Origin: CAZYWA01 sp964650975 [NCBI: uncultured bacterium]
GTDB lineage: Bacteria > JADJOY01
Direction of reading: 5' to 3'
NCBI GenBank assembly: GCA_964650975.1
Contig: CAZYWA010000473.1
Span: forward strand, 1 to 6,264
Length of the DNA stretch: 6,264 bases
This document shows, piece by piece, positions 1-6,199 of the stretch. The position numbers and the translations under genes are program-made. The stretch's first letter is position 1. Each line of letters opens with the position of its first letter. The notes beneath the pieces were generated by a model. The model searched no databases. It was not told the DNA's origin and saw only the letters and a list, made by a program, of their open reading frames with translations.

Positions 1-73
1 CGAAAGTGACGTGATTTCGCGACAGCTCTGCCGCCGATCGATCGATCTTTCGAAGGGCGTGGAGAGGCTCGCG

Positions 74-1446
74 CTACGTGACGACCGCGCCGACCCGCAT
101 CGCGAGGGTCTGCCACTCGCGGCGCCAGGGGAACGACATCGGCAGGTGCACGATCCGGCGAACCGAGCGCTCGAACCATGCCGCCACCTTGAGCAGCCGA
201 AGCCGAAGCGTCCCGACCTGGCTGCGCTCGCACGCCGTCCCGCGCGCGTGACGACGAAGCTGCTGCATCAACACGTACGTCGCAGCGACCAGCAGCACGC
301 GAAACTGGTTCGCCAGAAACCGCGAGCAGCTCGTGCGACCCAGCGCAGGTCGAGCTTGAGCTCCTTGATCCGATTCTCCTGGTCGCCACGTTGCCGATAG
401 ACGTCGTAGACGCGCTTCGGTCGCAGCCGCAGGTTGGTGACCACGAATCGAGCGTTGTCTCGCGGCAGTCGATCGCCGAGCCGCACGACCTCGGCCTTGA
501 TGACGACGCGACGCTCGGTCTTCCAACGCTTCGTGGCGTATCGCACCTCGTCGAAGACCTGCACGCTCTCGTCGGTCTCGCCGCTGAGCCGGCGCGCCTC
601 GACCAGGCGCGGCTCGGCGAGTTTCAGAAGCTTGGAATTGCCCGGAATCGCGATGACGTACTGGACCCGTTCCTCTTCCAGGAAGGTGTAGAGCTCGGGC
701 TCGGTGAACCCGCCGTCGAGCCGCACACGGATTCGCGCGCCGGCGAACGCGCGGCGCAGCTTCGGGATGAGTCGACCGAGCAGGCTCACCGCACCGTCGG
801 CCGCGCCGGCGTTGCCCGGCCGCAGCACGATACCGACCAGGTGCTGCTCGGCTTCGTCGTCGGAGGCGATCGTGGCCACCAGCGGCAAGTAGCACCAGGT
901 CTTGTAGTACCCGTGGAAGAACGTGAGCTGTTGTTGGCCGTGCGTGGGATCATCGGTCGGGTCGAGGTCGATGGTGACGAGCCGAGGCCGTCGCTGTTGA
1001 CGTCGCCGACGTTCGGTGTCGATGACGAGGTCGGCGAGCGCGTCGCCCATGCAATAGAGGCTCTTCGAATCGATGGCGTTCTCGAAGCGCGAGAGGGTGC
1101 GCTGGGCCGCGAGCGCGTCGCCGGTGAGTGGATCGCGATCGAGGGCGAGCTTGTGGACCGGATCGTGCGCGAGTCGGGCGGCGTCGTTCGCATCCTCGCA
1201 ACCGCAGGCGAGAGCGAAGACTCGCTCGCGCACGAGGTCGGTGTAGGAGTGGCGAACCTTGCCGGGCTCCCGCGGATCGCGAAGTGCGGCGGCGAGGCGC
1301 GCCGTCAGGCCGAGCTTCTCGTCGAGCGCCTTGAGCAGGACGAGCCCGGCATCGGTTGTCGCGTGCGCGGTGTCGAACTGCGCGACGACCTGCTGTCGAA
1401 CACCCGCGAAATCGAACGTGAGCTGCGGTATACAGTCTCTCGCCAT
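74..1446 (-). pseudogene. IS1380-family transposase, one-base frameshift near base 346
   Basis: DDE transposase that would cut and rejoin the IS ends. The start is the ATG at 1446-1444, preceded by AGAGGAG at good spacing. The first frame runs 367 residues correctly, including an Asp-Leu-Asp motif at residues 160-162 followed by a GYYKTWCYLPL block, a second acidic site in RVRLDGGF (D244), and YRQRGDQENRIKELK with the catalytic Glu at 357. These match the IS1380 layout. After KELKLDL the frame turns to nonsense and stops at 268. The expected continuation (GRTSCSRFLANQFRVLL onward) lies in the neighbouring frame, ending in TAG at 76-74. Adding one G at about 345-348 (GAC CTG GCG CTG) restores LDLALGRTSC and a protein of about 457 residues, normal for the family. 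So a single base has been lost, or misread in the assembly. The family is not known to me for programmed frameshifting, and there is no slippery heptamer at the site. Confidence 0.88.
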
Positions 1447-1503
1447 CGCGCTCCTCTCGATGCTTGCTGCGAAACGCGCCTAGACACCGCGATTCATAGC
1501 ACT

Positions 1504-1519
1504 CACCGAAAGGCCGGTG
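1504..1519. repeat. Small inverted repeat in the transposase leader
   Basis: CACCG at 1504-1508 pairs with CGGTG at 1515-1519 around a 6-base loop, between the candidate IS terminus and the transposase start. It could form a weak hairpin in the transposase leader or be a subterminal binding site, but a five-pair stem in GC-rich DNA can arise by chance. Confidence 0.25.
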
Positions 1520-1533
1520 GCACTTTGCTTTCA

Positions 1534-1553
1534 GGATTCGTGAATTTTCCGGG
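1534..1553 (-). repeat. Candidate right terminal inverted repeat of the IS, abutting TTAA
   Basis: Read inward from the right boundary on the minus strand, this stretch begins CCCGGAAAATTCACGAATCC and is immediately preceded by TTAA at 1554-1557. It is AT-rich in a GC-rich setting and contains a small palindrome (ATTC-GT-GAAT at 1536-1545). Position, about 90-107 bases upstream of the transposase ATG, and the CC-rich outer tip suit an IS1380 terminus. The matching repeat is not in bases 1-73, so the call rests on one end only and the exact outer base is uncertain. Confidence 0.5.
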
Positions 1554-1557
1554 TTAA
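1554..1557. other. TTAA, candidate IS target-site duplication
   Basis: TTAA sits directly outside the candidate IS terminus. IS1380-family and related piggyBac-type transposases can duplicate a 4-base TTAA on insertion. The second copy would be beyond the left edge of the window, so this cannot be confirmed here. Confidence 0.4.
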
Positions 1558-1834
1558 CCGCGTCACATCGATCCATAGTTCGCTGACCAAACTCGTCACC
1601 GTACCGAGCGGGCTCACCTTTGGGGTCGATTGGAAGGAACGCTGCTTCGCGCCGGAAAGTTCCATTCGCGAGTGTCTCGGAATAGCTGAGACCGAAGCCC
1701 CGGCGGACAATCTCCTGAACGAGTCGAACGGTGGCGGCTCGATCGGTAGACCACGGAAGTGCTGGAGCAGATAGCAGGAGCGCTGTGATTTGCCCATCGC
1801 GCTCCGGTCCCGGTGGTGGAATGTCCACACTCAC
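1558..1834 (-). pseudogene. Small hypothetical gene, probably cut at its 3' end by the IS
   Basis: A 92-codon open frame begins at GTG (1834-1832), six bases after a clear GAGGAG, and runs to the IS boundary; beyond it the frame continues only as IS sequence. The protein starts VSVDIPPPGPERDG, followed by a central stretch PALPWSTDRAATVRLVQEIV, then a Gly-Phe-Gly segment and a tail ending near GDEFGQRTMDRCDA. The 'P-x-x-S-T-D-x-x-A' start of an amphipathic helix resembles small phage-type 'ABA sandwich' proteins, which are about this long; a winged-helix resemblance in the same helix is the alternative. Neither is secure. The frame also stays open upstream to an ATG at 1900, but the GTG has the better binding site. 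The overlapping frame at 1531-1830 is less protein-like. If real, only the last few residues are missing or replaced. No function is assigned. Confidence 0.35.
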
Positions 1835-2054
1835 TCGCTGCTCCTCAGCGTCACATTCGCCGCGGTGCTCATTCCGCCCTCGAGCGTAGCCGGCCAGCAT
1901 AGCTGGGCACGGGGAACCCCTTCAGCGATCAGTTTCTCGACTTGAATCGAGCAGACTCTCAGTCATGAGCCGGTGCTGCTTCACCGCGTCAAGCCGTTGA
2001 CTTACTCGCTGGGTAGAGTTGGCCGATTCCTGCGAGATCCTCGGAACGATACTC
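1835..2054. other. Intergenic region between the kinase gene and the interrupted small gene
   Basis: No supported gene. On the minus strand this is the sequence after the histidine kinase stop. It contains three short inverted repeats: GTCAA/TTGAC at 1988-2001 (4-base loop), CTCGA/TCGAG at 1936-1951 (6-base loop) and GGGGAACCCC at 1911-1920. None is followed by a T-run on the minus strand, so none is a convincing intrinsic terminator for the kinase transcript. A 45-codon stretch after the kinase stop (2059-1922, another frame) is open but has no plausible start. Confidence 0.5.
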
Positions 2055-4712
2055 TCAGTGCCTTTCGGCCGATGGCGGGGCCACGCGGAAAGCCTGCACC
2101 GCCGTGATCAACAGGTCGACGTTGACCGGTTTGAGAATCACTGCATCCGGTTTTAACGCCTCAAGAGTGGGAATGCGTTCGTTGTTCAAGTCGCCGGAGA
2201 GCACCAGAACACCGCGCAAGCCGGACGGGCGGGTGTCTCGAATGCACTTCAATACTTCGCTTCCGTCCATGTCGGGAAGCATGAGGTCGAGCAACATTAC
2301 GTCGACCGGCTCGGCATAGAGAAATTGTAAGGCCGTACTACCGTCAGGCGCTTCGCGCACGACGGCGCCCTCGCGGATCAAGAGATCGCGGCAGCTTTCG
2401 CGCGTGCTCGCGTGATCTTCGACCAGCAGAATACGCAATCCCTCGAGTCGCCTTCTTTCGGTTCGGGAAGGTTCCGGACGAGGTGCAGAGAGTGGCTCGA
2501 GCGTTCCGAGCCGCACGGCAATCGCACTGGCTGGCAGCCGGATGATGAACCTCGAGCCGGCGCTTGGCGTGCTCTGCACCTGGATTTCTCCCCCGAGGAC
2601 GGCTACAAGCCGATGGCAGATCGCGAGCCCCAGCCCAGTGCCCTTGGTTGCGTCGCGCTCAGCATTCCGAAGCTGGACGAACTCATCGAAGATGTGACCG
2701 ATCTGCTCTGCGGGAATCCCGATGCCGGTGTCCACGATGTGGATCTCGACCCCAGCACGAGAGCGTTCATCATCAAGCGATGCGATCGTGACGCGCACGC
2801 TCCCTTCGGCCGTGAATTTGATCGCATTGTCAACGACGTTGCCAATCACACGGGCGAGCTTCACCCGATCGGTGCGGAGCCAGATGGGACGTGGTCCGGG
2901 GTCCACCACGAGATCCACCGACTTCGCGCCCGCCAGCGGCCGCAGCTGCTCACCTTCCTCGACGAGGAGGTCATTGAGCGAGAATTCACTCTCAATGACC
3001 TCGATTTTGCCCGAGTCGAATCGAGAAAGGTCCAGAAGGTCACCCACTAAGCTAAGCAGCGTGATGACATTTCGCTGCAAACGTTCGGCGAGAGAACTCA
3101 TTTCGGGAGGCACGCCCGGCTCGCGGGCGACGTTCCGGATGATCTCCGCAACCAGATTGATGGCGTTGGCCGGCGTCCGCAGATCGTGAGACACCGCGGC
3201 CAGGAAGCGTGTTTTCCTGACACTGGCTTCTTCGGCTTCTCGCCGTCGAATCTCAACTTCCCGCAACAGCTGCTTGTAGTTGCTGACATCCAGGAAGGCT
3301 GTGACGGCGCCCGTGATGGAACCATCGGCCGCGCGAAACGGTGCGGCGCTCACGACTAATGAAAGTCGGCGCCCATCGATCAGAGCCAGCTCATATTCCT
3401 CGGCCCGGATTTCCTCGCCGGCCAGGGCGCGAGCCAGGGGGGCAGCGTTCGGTGAAACGACGCGGCCGCCTTGAAAGAGGCCGTTCATCAAGACCGCCCC
3501 TGCCCACGTGGACACGTTCTCGCCGAGCGGCATACCGAGCGCCAGGGCTCCGGCAGGATTGAATCGAATGTCGTTGCCTGCGGGGTCTGCGGCGATAGCC
3601 ATTCCTACGGGCACCGATCGAAACGCGGCCTCGAAGCGCCGCCGATGCTCTCGGACATCCTCAATGAGCTGCGCGTTTTGCACGCTGACTGAGAGCTGTG
3701 CGGCCACCGACTCGATGGTTGCGACTTGCGAATCTGTCCAGGCATGGGGCAAAACCGTGTATGCCTCGATGGTTCCGATGGCACGATTGCTGATCCGAAT
3801 CGGCGCGGAGAGCACCGAAACGAAAGGGAGGCCAGATGCAGGTTGAGGCACGATGAGATCGGGCCGCCGTTTCAGATCTTCAACAAACGCCGTTTGTCCC
3901 ATTGAGAGGACCAGCCCGGCGAGGGACCCATCGATAGGCAGCTCTTTGCGCTTAAGCGGAGCTCCCAAACCATGGTGGCAAATCACCTCGAGATGGTGGT
4001 CACGCCGCTCCAGCACGGCCGCGGCAGTGCCGATACTCAATCTGCCGAGCGACTCACAGACGCGCGCCCGCACCTCGTCTGGCTTGAGGTCGGACGTCAG
4101 CGAGCGCGAGAGTTCGACCAGCTGCTCCAGAAACCTTTCGCGCGAGGCCAGATCCTCATTAGTGACTCGTAGCTCCTCGGTTTGACGCTCGAGCTCCTCC
4201 GTCTGGGATTGGAGCTCTTCATTCTGGCGAACGATCTCCTCCTCGCGCTCGCTCAACTCTTCGTTCAGGGTCTCCAGGGTGGAGCGTTGCTCGCGGGCAC
4301 GTAGGGTGTGATGGTCAAGCCGCCGACCTGTGGCAATCCGTTGGTGGGTGATGGCACCGACGGCGACCAGCGTAGCGGACGAAAGCAGCCCGTTTACCCA
4401 TATCATCCGAGGCGAGGCTGTTCCGTTTGGGGGTCCGCCCGCGAAGTGGACCGTGAAGGTGAGCACCACCGCCGTAGCGATGAATGACCAGACGACACGT
4501 GTGCTGCGCGTCCGCGCGGCAAAGACCACGGGAACGGTATAGAGAACCGGCAATGCGATGCCACTCGGGATCAGGGCGTCGATGAGGGCGAGCACCGCCA
4601 TGGCGACTGCCGCTAGACCGATGATGACCTTCGGCCCAACGGTGGACGAGGGCTCGGACCAGTGGTCCGGCGAGACCTCGACCGGCTCAGGTTTGGACGC
4701 GACGGAAGACAC
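2055..4712 (-). CDS. Membrane-anchored hybrid sensor histidine kinase (4TM-coiled coil-GAF-PAS-HisKA-HATPase-REC)
   Basis: An 885-residue two-component kinase expected in the inner membrane, which autophosphorylates on histidine and passes the phosphate to its own receiver. Domains in order: four hydrophobic segments at about 28-46, 51-67, 73-91 and 103-122, with a short GIALPVLYTVPVVF loop typical of four-helix sensor modules; a Glu/Gln-rich coiled coil at 141-198; GAF about 201-345; PAS about 352-478; HisKA with AVSHDLRTP (H509); ATPase with N box GNVVDNA (N625, N629), G1 DTGIGIP (661-667), F box IFDEF (674-678) and G2 GTGLGLAI (691-698); receiver about 758-875 with E765/D766, phospho-acceptor D809, S839 and K861. 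No key residue is missing. There is no HPt domain and no DNA-binding output here, so the downstream partner is elsewhere. The start is GTG (4712-4710) after GAGG; it lies inside the end of the CheR gene, giving a 26-base overlap and likely translational coupling. Which ligand GAF or PAS senses is unknown. Confidence 0.95.
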   Translation of the reverse strand: MSSVASKPEPVEVSPDHWSEPSSTVGPKVIIGLAAVAMAVLALIDALIPSGIALPVLYTVPVVFAARTRSTRVVWSFIATAVVLTFTVHFAGGPPNGTASPRMIWVNGLLSSATLVAVGAITHQRIATGRRLDHHTLRAREQRSTLETLNEELSEREEEIVRQNEELQSQTEELERQTEELRVTNEDLASRERFLEQLVELSRSLTSDLKPDEVRARVCESLGRLSIGTAAAVLERRDHHLEVICHHGLGAPLKRKELPIDGSLAGLVLSMGQTAFVEDLKRRPDLIVPQPASGLPFVSVLSAPIRISNRAIGTIEAYTVLPHAWTDSQVATIESVAAQLSVSVQNAQLIEDVREHRRRFEAAFRSVPVGMAIAADPAGNDIRFNPAGALALGMPLGENVSTWAGAVLMNGLFQGGRVVSPNAAPLARALAGEEIRAEEYELALIDGRRLSLVVSAAPFRAADGSITGAVTAFLDVSNYKQLLREVEIRRREAEEASVRKTRFLAAVSHDLRTPANAINLVAEIIRNVAREPGVPPEMSSLAERLQRNVITLLSLVGDLLDLSRFDSGKIEVIESEFSLNDLLVEEGEQLRPLAGAKSVDLVVDPGPRPIWLRTDRVKLARVIGNVVDNAIKFTAEGSVRVTIASLDDERSRAGVEIHIVDTGIGIPAEQIGHIFDEFVQLRNAERDATKGTGLGLAICHRLVAVLGGEIQVQSTPSAGSRFIIRLPASAIAVRLGTLEPLSAPRPEPSRTERRRLEGLRILLVEDHASTRESCRDLLIREGAVVREAPDGSTALQFLYAEPVDVMLLDLMLPDMDGSEVLKCIRDTRPSGLRGVLVLSGDLNNERIPTLEALKPDAVILKPVNVDLLITAVQAFRVAPPSAERH
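4140..4265 (-). repeat. Six-heptad Glu-Glu-Leu coiled-coil repeat inside the kinase
   Basis: These 126 bases encode kinase residues 150-191 as six consecutive heptads: NEELSER, EEEIVRQ, NEELQSQ, TEELERQ, TEELRVT, NEDLASR. The DNA shows an imperfect 21-base periodicity, with AGCTCCTC-like cores. It is a parallel coiled coil linking the membrane module to GAF. Similar 'NEELQS' coils are familiar from CheB-CheR-PAS fusion proteins and many sensor kinases. Its Glu/Gln pairs resemble, in composition only, the methylated helices of chemoreceptors. Confidence 0.8.
4687..4712 (-). other. 26-base gene overlap: end of cheR-like gene and GTG start of kinase
   Basis: The kinase GTG (4712-4710) lies upstream of the methyltransferase TGA (4689-4687) in a different frame, with GTGAGG just before it acting as the likely ribosome binding site. 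This arrangement implies one transcript and coupled, roughly matched synthesis of the two proteins. The next in-frame Met of the kinase is at residue 38, inside the first membrane helix, which supports the GTG. Confidence 0.75.
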
Positions 4713-5631
4713 AGGGCCTCACTGGATGCAGACGACGGGTTCCGAAGGGCCGTTCCGCTCTTCCCAGAACGAGCAAGCCGCCGGGTCGCACGGAGCTCTC
4801 CATGCGCTCCCACAGTTCGTGCTGGACCTCGCTTCGCAGGTACATGGCGGTGTTCCGAAAGAACACCACGTCCCAGAGCCCCGGTTCCGACCCCTTCAAC
4901 ACATCCGCTACCCTCCACCTGATGCGGTCCCGCAACTCCTGGACGACGCACAGCCGATCACCGGCGCTCGAGAAGTATCGATCACGAAGCGGTCCCGAGA
5001 CGTCCTCGAGCTGCTCTCCGCCAAAGCTGCCGGCTCGGGCTTTCTCAATCGCCTGTGGACGACAGTCGGTTCCGAGCAAGTAGCTGGGGTCAAGCCGGCC
5101 GAGTTCGGCGAGGATGATGGCCAGCGAATAGAGCTCGGCGCCATCCGAGCATCCCACGGACCAGAGATAGAGGCCGGGCCGGCCTCGACCCAGTCCCACA
5201 AGGCCCTCATTTGCGAGCCAGGTGAAGACCTCGGGATCGCGGAAGAACGACGTCACCCCAACGAGGAGCGCCCCTATTGCTCGATGGACAAGCGAGGGGT
5301 CTTCTTCGATGGCGCGGCGCGCCTCGGTCAGCGTGGTAACCCGCAAGGCGCGAAGGCAAGCCGGCAAGCGCCGTGAAAGGGTTTCGCGGCGGTATCCCTC
5401 GAGCCTCATTGTCGCTCGGTCGAAGATCCAATCGAGGAAGGCGATCTCGTGTTCCAGGAGGCGGAGTTCGTCGCGACGCTGCGTAGGCCCTGGGTCGACT
5501 ACCGAGGAAAGGTCCACAGGGCGCCTGCGGCGCCGCTGCGGGAAGACAACGTGGTCGAAACGCGATCCCGGCGACGGCGGGGAGGATGCAAGAAGAGTGC
5601 CTCGCTCCATGTTCCTCCCGTCGTCGGTCAT
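4687..5631 (-). CDS. CheR-like SAM-dependent protein methyltransferase
   Basis: A 314-residue cytoplasmic enzyme of the CheR family, which transfers methyl from S-adenosylmethionine to glutamate side chains. The small helical N-terminal domain starts near residue 58 (EHEIAFLDWIFDRATMRLEGY) and leads to the conserved GVTSFFRDPEVF (125-136). The SAM fold shows motif I WSVGCSDGAELYSLA (157-171), GTDCRPQAIEKARAG (187-201, acidic D189), FFRNTAMYL (257-265) and VRPGGLLVLGRAE (281-293). Textbook CheR reads GEEPYS and GHSE where this one has GAELYS and GRAE, suggesting a non-chemotaxis branch. The first 55 residues are Pro/Ser-rich with a run of five Arg and match nothing I know. Two starts are possible: ATG at 5631, used here, and ATG at 5610, which follows GGGAGG very closely. 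The stop at 4689-4687 overlaps the kinase start. No receptor, CheA, CheW or CheB gene is nearby. Confidence 0.92.
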   Translation of the reverse strand: MTDDGRNMERGTLLASSPPSPGSRFDHVVFPQRRRRRPVDLSSVVDPGPTQRRDELRLLEHEIAFLDWIFDRATMRLEGYRRETLSRRLPACLRALRVTTLTEARRAIEEDPSLVHRAIGALLVGVTSFFRDPEVFTWLANEGLVGLGRGRPGLYLWSVGCSDGAELYSLAIILAELGRLDPSYLLGTDCRPQAIEKARAGSFGGEQLEDVSGPLRDRYFSSAGDRLCVVQELRDRIRWRVADVLKGSEPGLWDVVFFRNTAMYLRSEVQHELWERMESSVRPGGLLVLGRAERPFGTRRLHPVRPCVFRRVQT

Positions 5632-5675
5632 GGACCTTGGTCAGGCCAGTGGATTAGCGAGCTGATGCGCGGTGC

Positions 5676-5710
5676 GCGAATATCGAAATATATATCAAGG
5701 CTTGTTTGAG
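5676..5710 (-). promoter_or_regulatory. AT-rich patch, possible promoter of the methyltransferase-kinase operon
   Basis: About 45-80 bases upstream of the methyltransferase ATG is the only markedly AT-rich stretch of this end of the window. On the minus strand it reads TTGATATATATTTCGATATT (5698-5679), with TATATT and GATATT as -10-like hexamers. No -35 at proper spacing fits either, so a standard sigma-70 promoter is not shown; an alternative sigma factor or activator-dependent promoter is possible. Position makes it the best candidate for operon control. Confidence 0.3.
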
Positions 5711-6071
5711 CTGAGGCCGCGACGTGACTCGGCGCGAGCAGAACGGAGTCTCCAGCAAGCTCGGCGACTCCGCAGGGGCAGAAGCGTCTCGCTCGTTTCT
5801 ACGAAATAACGCCTCCCCTTGGTCGAGGGTGCCCTCCAGCTGCCCCGGTACGCGCCATCTGCGCTACCCGGGCGCGCGCTTGAGATGATGAGCGACTCCA
5901 CCCGCCTGCTGACGCGGGGCCTACCCGTCGGCCAGCTATAGAGGAGCTTGCCGCTGATCAAAGCGGAATACATAGGCGGTGGCGTCCACGACGTCGACGC
6001 GGTCGGTGTTGAGCGAGCTATCCAGCGCGGCGCGTAGCGGTTGAGACTACGGGCTGATTAGATGCACGGCT

Positions 6072-6096
6072 GCCGGCGCGGGAGGCCCTCGCCGGC
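6072..6096. repeat. GC-rich inverted repeat, 7 bp arms
   Basis: GCCGGCG at 6072-6078 and CGCCGGC at 6090-6096 form perfect 7-base arms around an 11-base loop. In DNA this GC-rich such pairs are not rare; it is listed because two further perfect repeats follow within about 100 bases. Confidence 0.35.
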
Positions 6097-6147
6097 GGAC
6101 ACGCGCATTCCCAACACGGGCGGACCGCGGAGCTGCCTAGGGCGGCG

Positions 6148-6164
6148 TAGCAGTTGCACTGCTA
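6148..6164. repeat. Perfect inverted repeat, 7 bp arms, 3-base loop
   Basis: TAGCAGT (6148-6154), TGC, ACTGCTA (6158-6164). It would form a tight hairpin in RNA or serve as a dyad binding site for a regulator. It has no T-run on either side, so it is not an intrinsic terminator. Confidence 0.45.
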
Positions 6165-6182
6165 GATACCGCAGAAACAACC

Positions 6183-6199
6183 CGCGCTCTGAGAGCGCG
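6183..6199. repeat. Perfect 17-base palindrome, 8 bp arms
   Basis: CGCGCTCT, G, AGAGCGCG at 6183-6199: eight perfect pairs around one central base (or a 7-bp stem with a TGA loop). The spacing and symmetry suit an operator for a dimeric regulator. It lies 18 bases beyond the 6148-6164 repeat and about 65 bases before an ATG at the window's end, so it could belong to a gene starting outside the window. Confidence 0.4.

Larger units (their letters stand above)
1..1553 (-). mobile_element. IS1380-family insertion sequence, left end outside window
   Basis: This block is an insertion sequence defined by its IS1380-type transposase (74-1446, minus strand) and by a candidate terminus at 1534-1553, about 107 bases upstream of the transposase start, followed directly by TTAA. 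IS1380 elements are usually around 1.6-1.7 kb with one long transposase gene. The 1553 bases visible, with no matching inverted copy of the terminus in bases 1-73, mean the other end probably lies a short way off the left edge. The family is related to piggyBac-type DDE transposases, which favour TTAA targets, so the adjacent TTAA fits. The right boundary is inferred from position and from the terminus ending in GGG (CCC reading inward); I could not confirm it against the opposite end. The element is probably not autonomous because its transposase is frameshifted. Confidence 0.8.

Noticed and set aside
35-47. CGATCGATCGATC run near the IS left part
   Set aside because: A short GATC-type tandem run with no sign of function; it lies in the IS tail and is most likely chance.
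391-1557. Plus-strand open frame of 388 codons antisense to the transposase
   Set aside because: It is a shadow of the GC-rich transposase gene. The translation shows no recognisable domain, while the opposite strand has clear IS1380 motifs.
950-1557. Minus-strand frame continuing from the small interrupted gene through the IS
   Set aside because: Past the TTAA this frame is out of register with the transposase and gives Arg/Ser-rich nonsense. Only the part right of 1557 is considered.
1936-1951. Hairpin CTCGA/TCGAG considered as terminator for the kinase transcript
   Set aside because: Only five pairs and no following T-run on the minus strand.
1922-2059. 45-codon open stretch just after the kinase stop in another frame
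   Set aside because: No start with a ribosome binding site at its head, and the receiver domain before it is already complete, so a lost C-terminal extension is not needed.
4558-5376. Plus-strand open frame of 272 codons across the methyltransferase gene
   Set aside because: Antisense shadow; the minus strand encodes an unmistakable CheR-type protein.
5695-5973. 92-codon minus-strand frame upstream of the methyltransferase
   Set aside because: Arg/Ser-rich composition, no ribosome binding site, no recognisable domain; it also covers the likely promoter region.
6057-6067. ATTAGATGCAC, close to the integron recombination core GTTAGATGCAC
   Set aside because: The key GTT is ATT here, and no partner YAAC-type core or attC-like inverted arms were found within the preceding 130 bases. 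No integrase or cassette is present.
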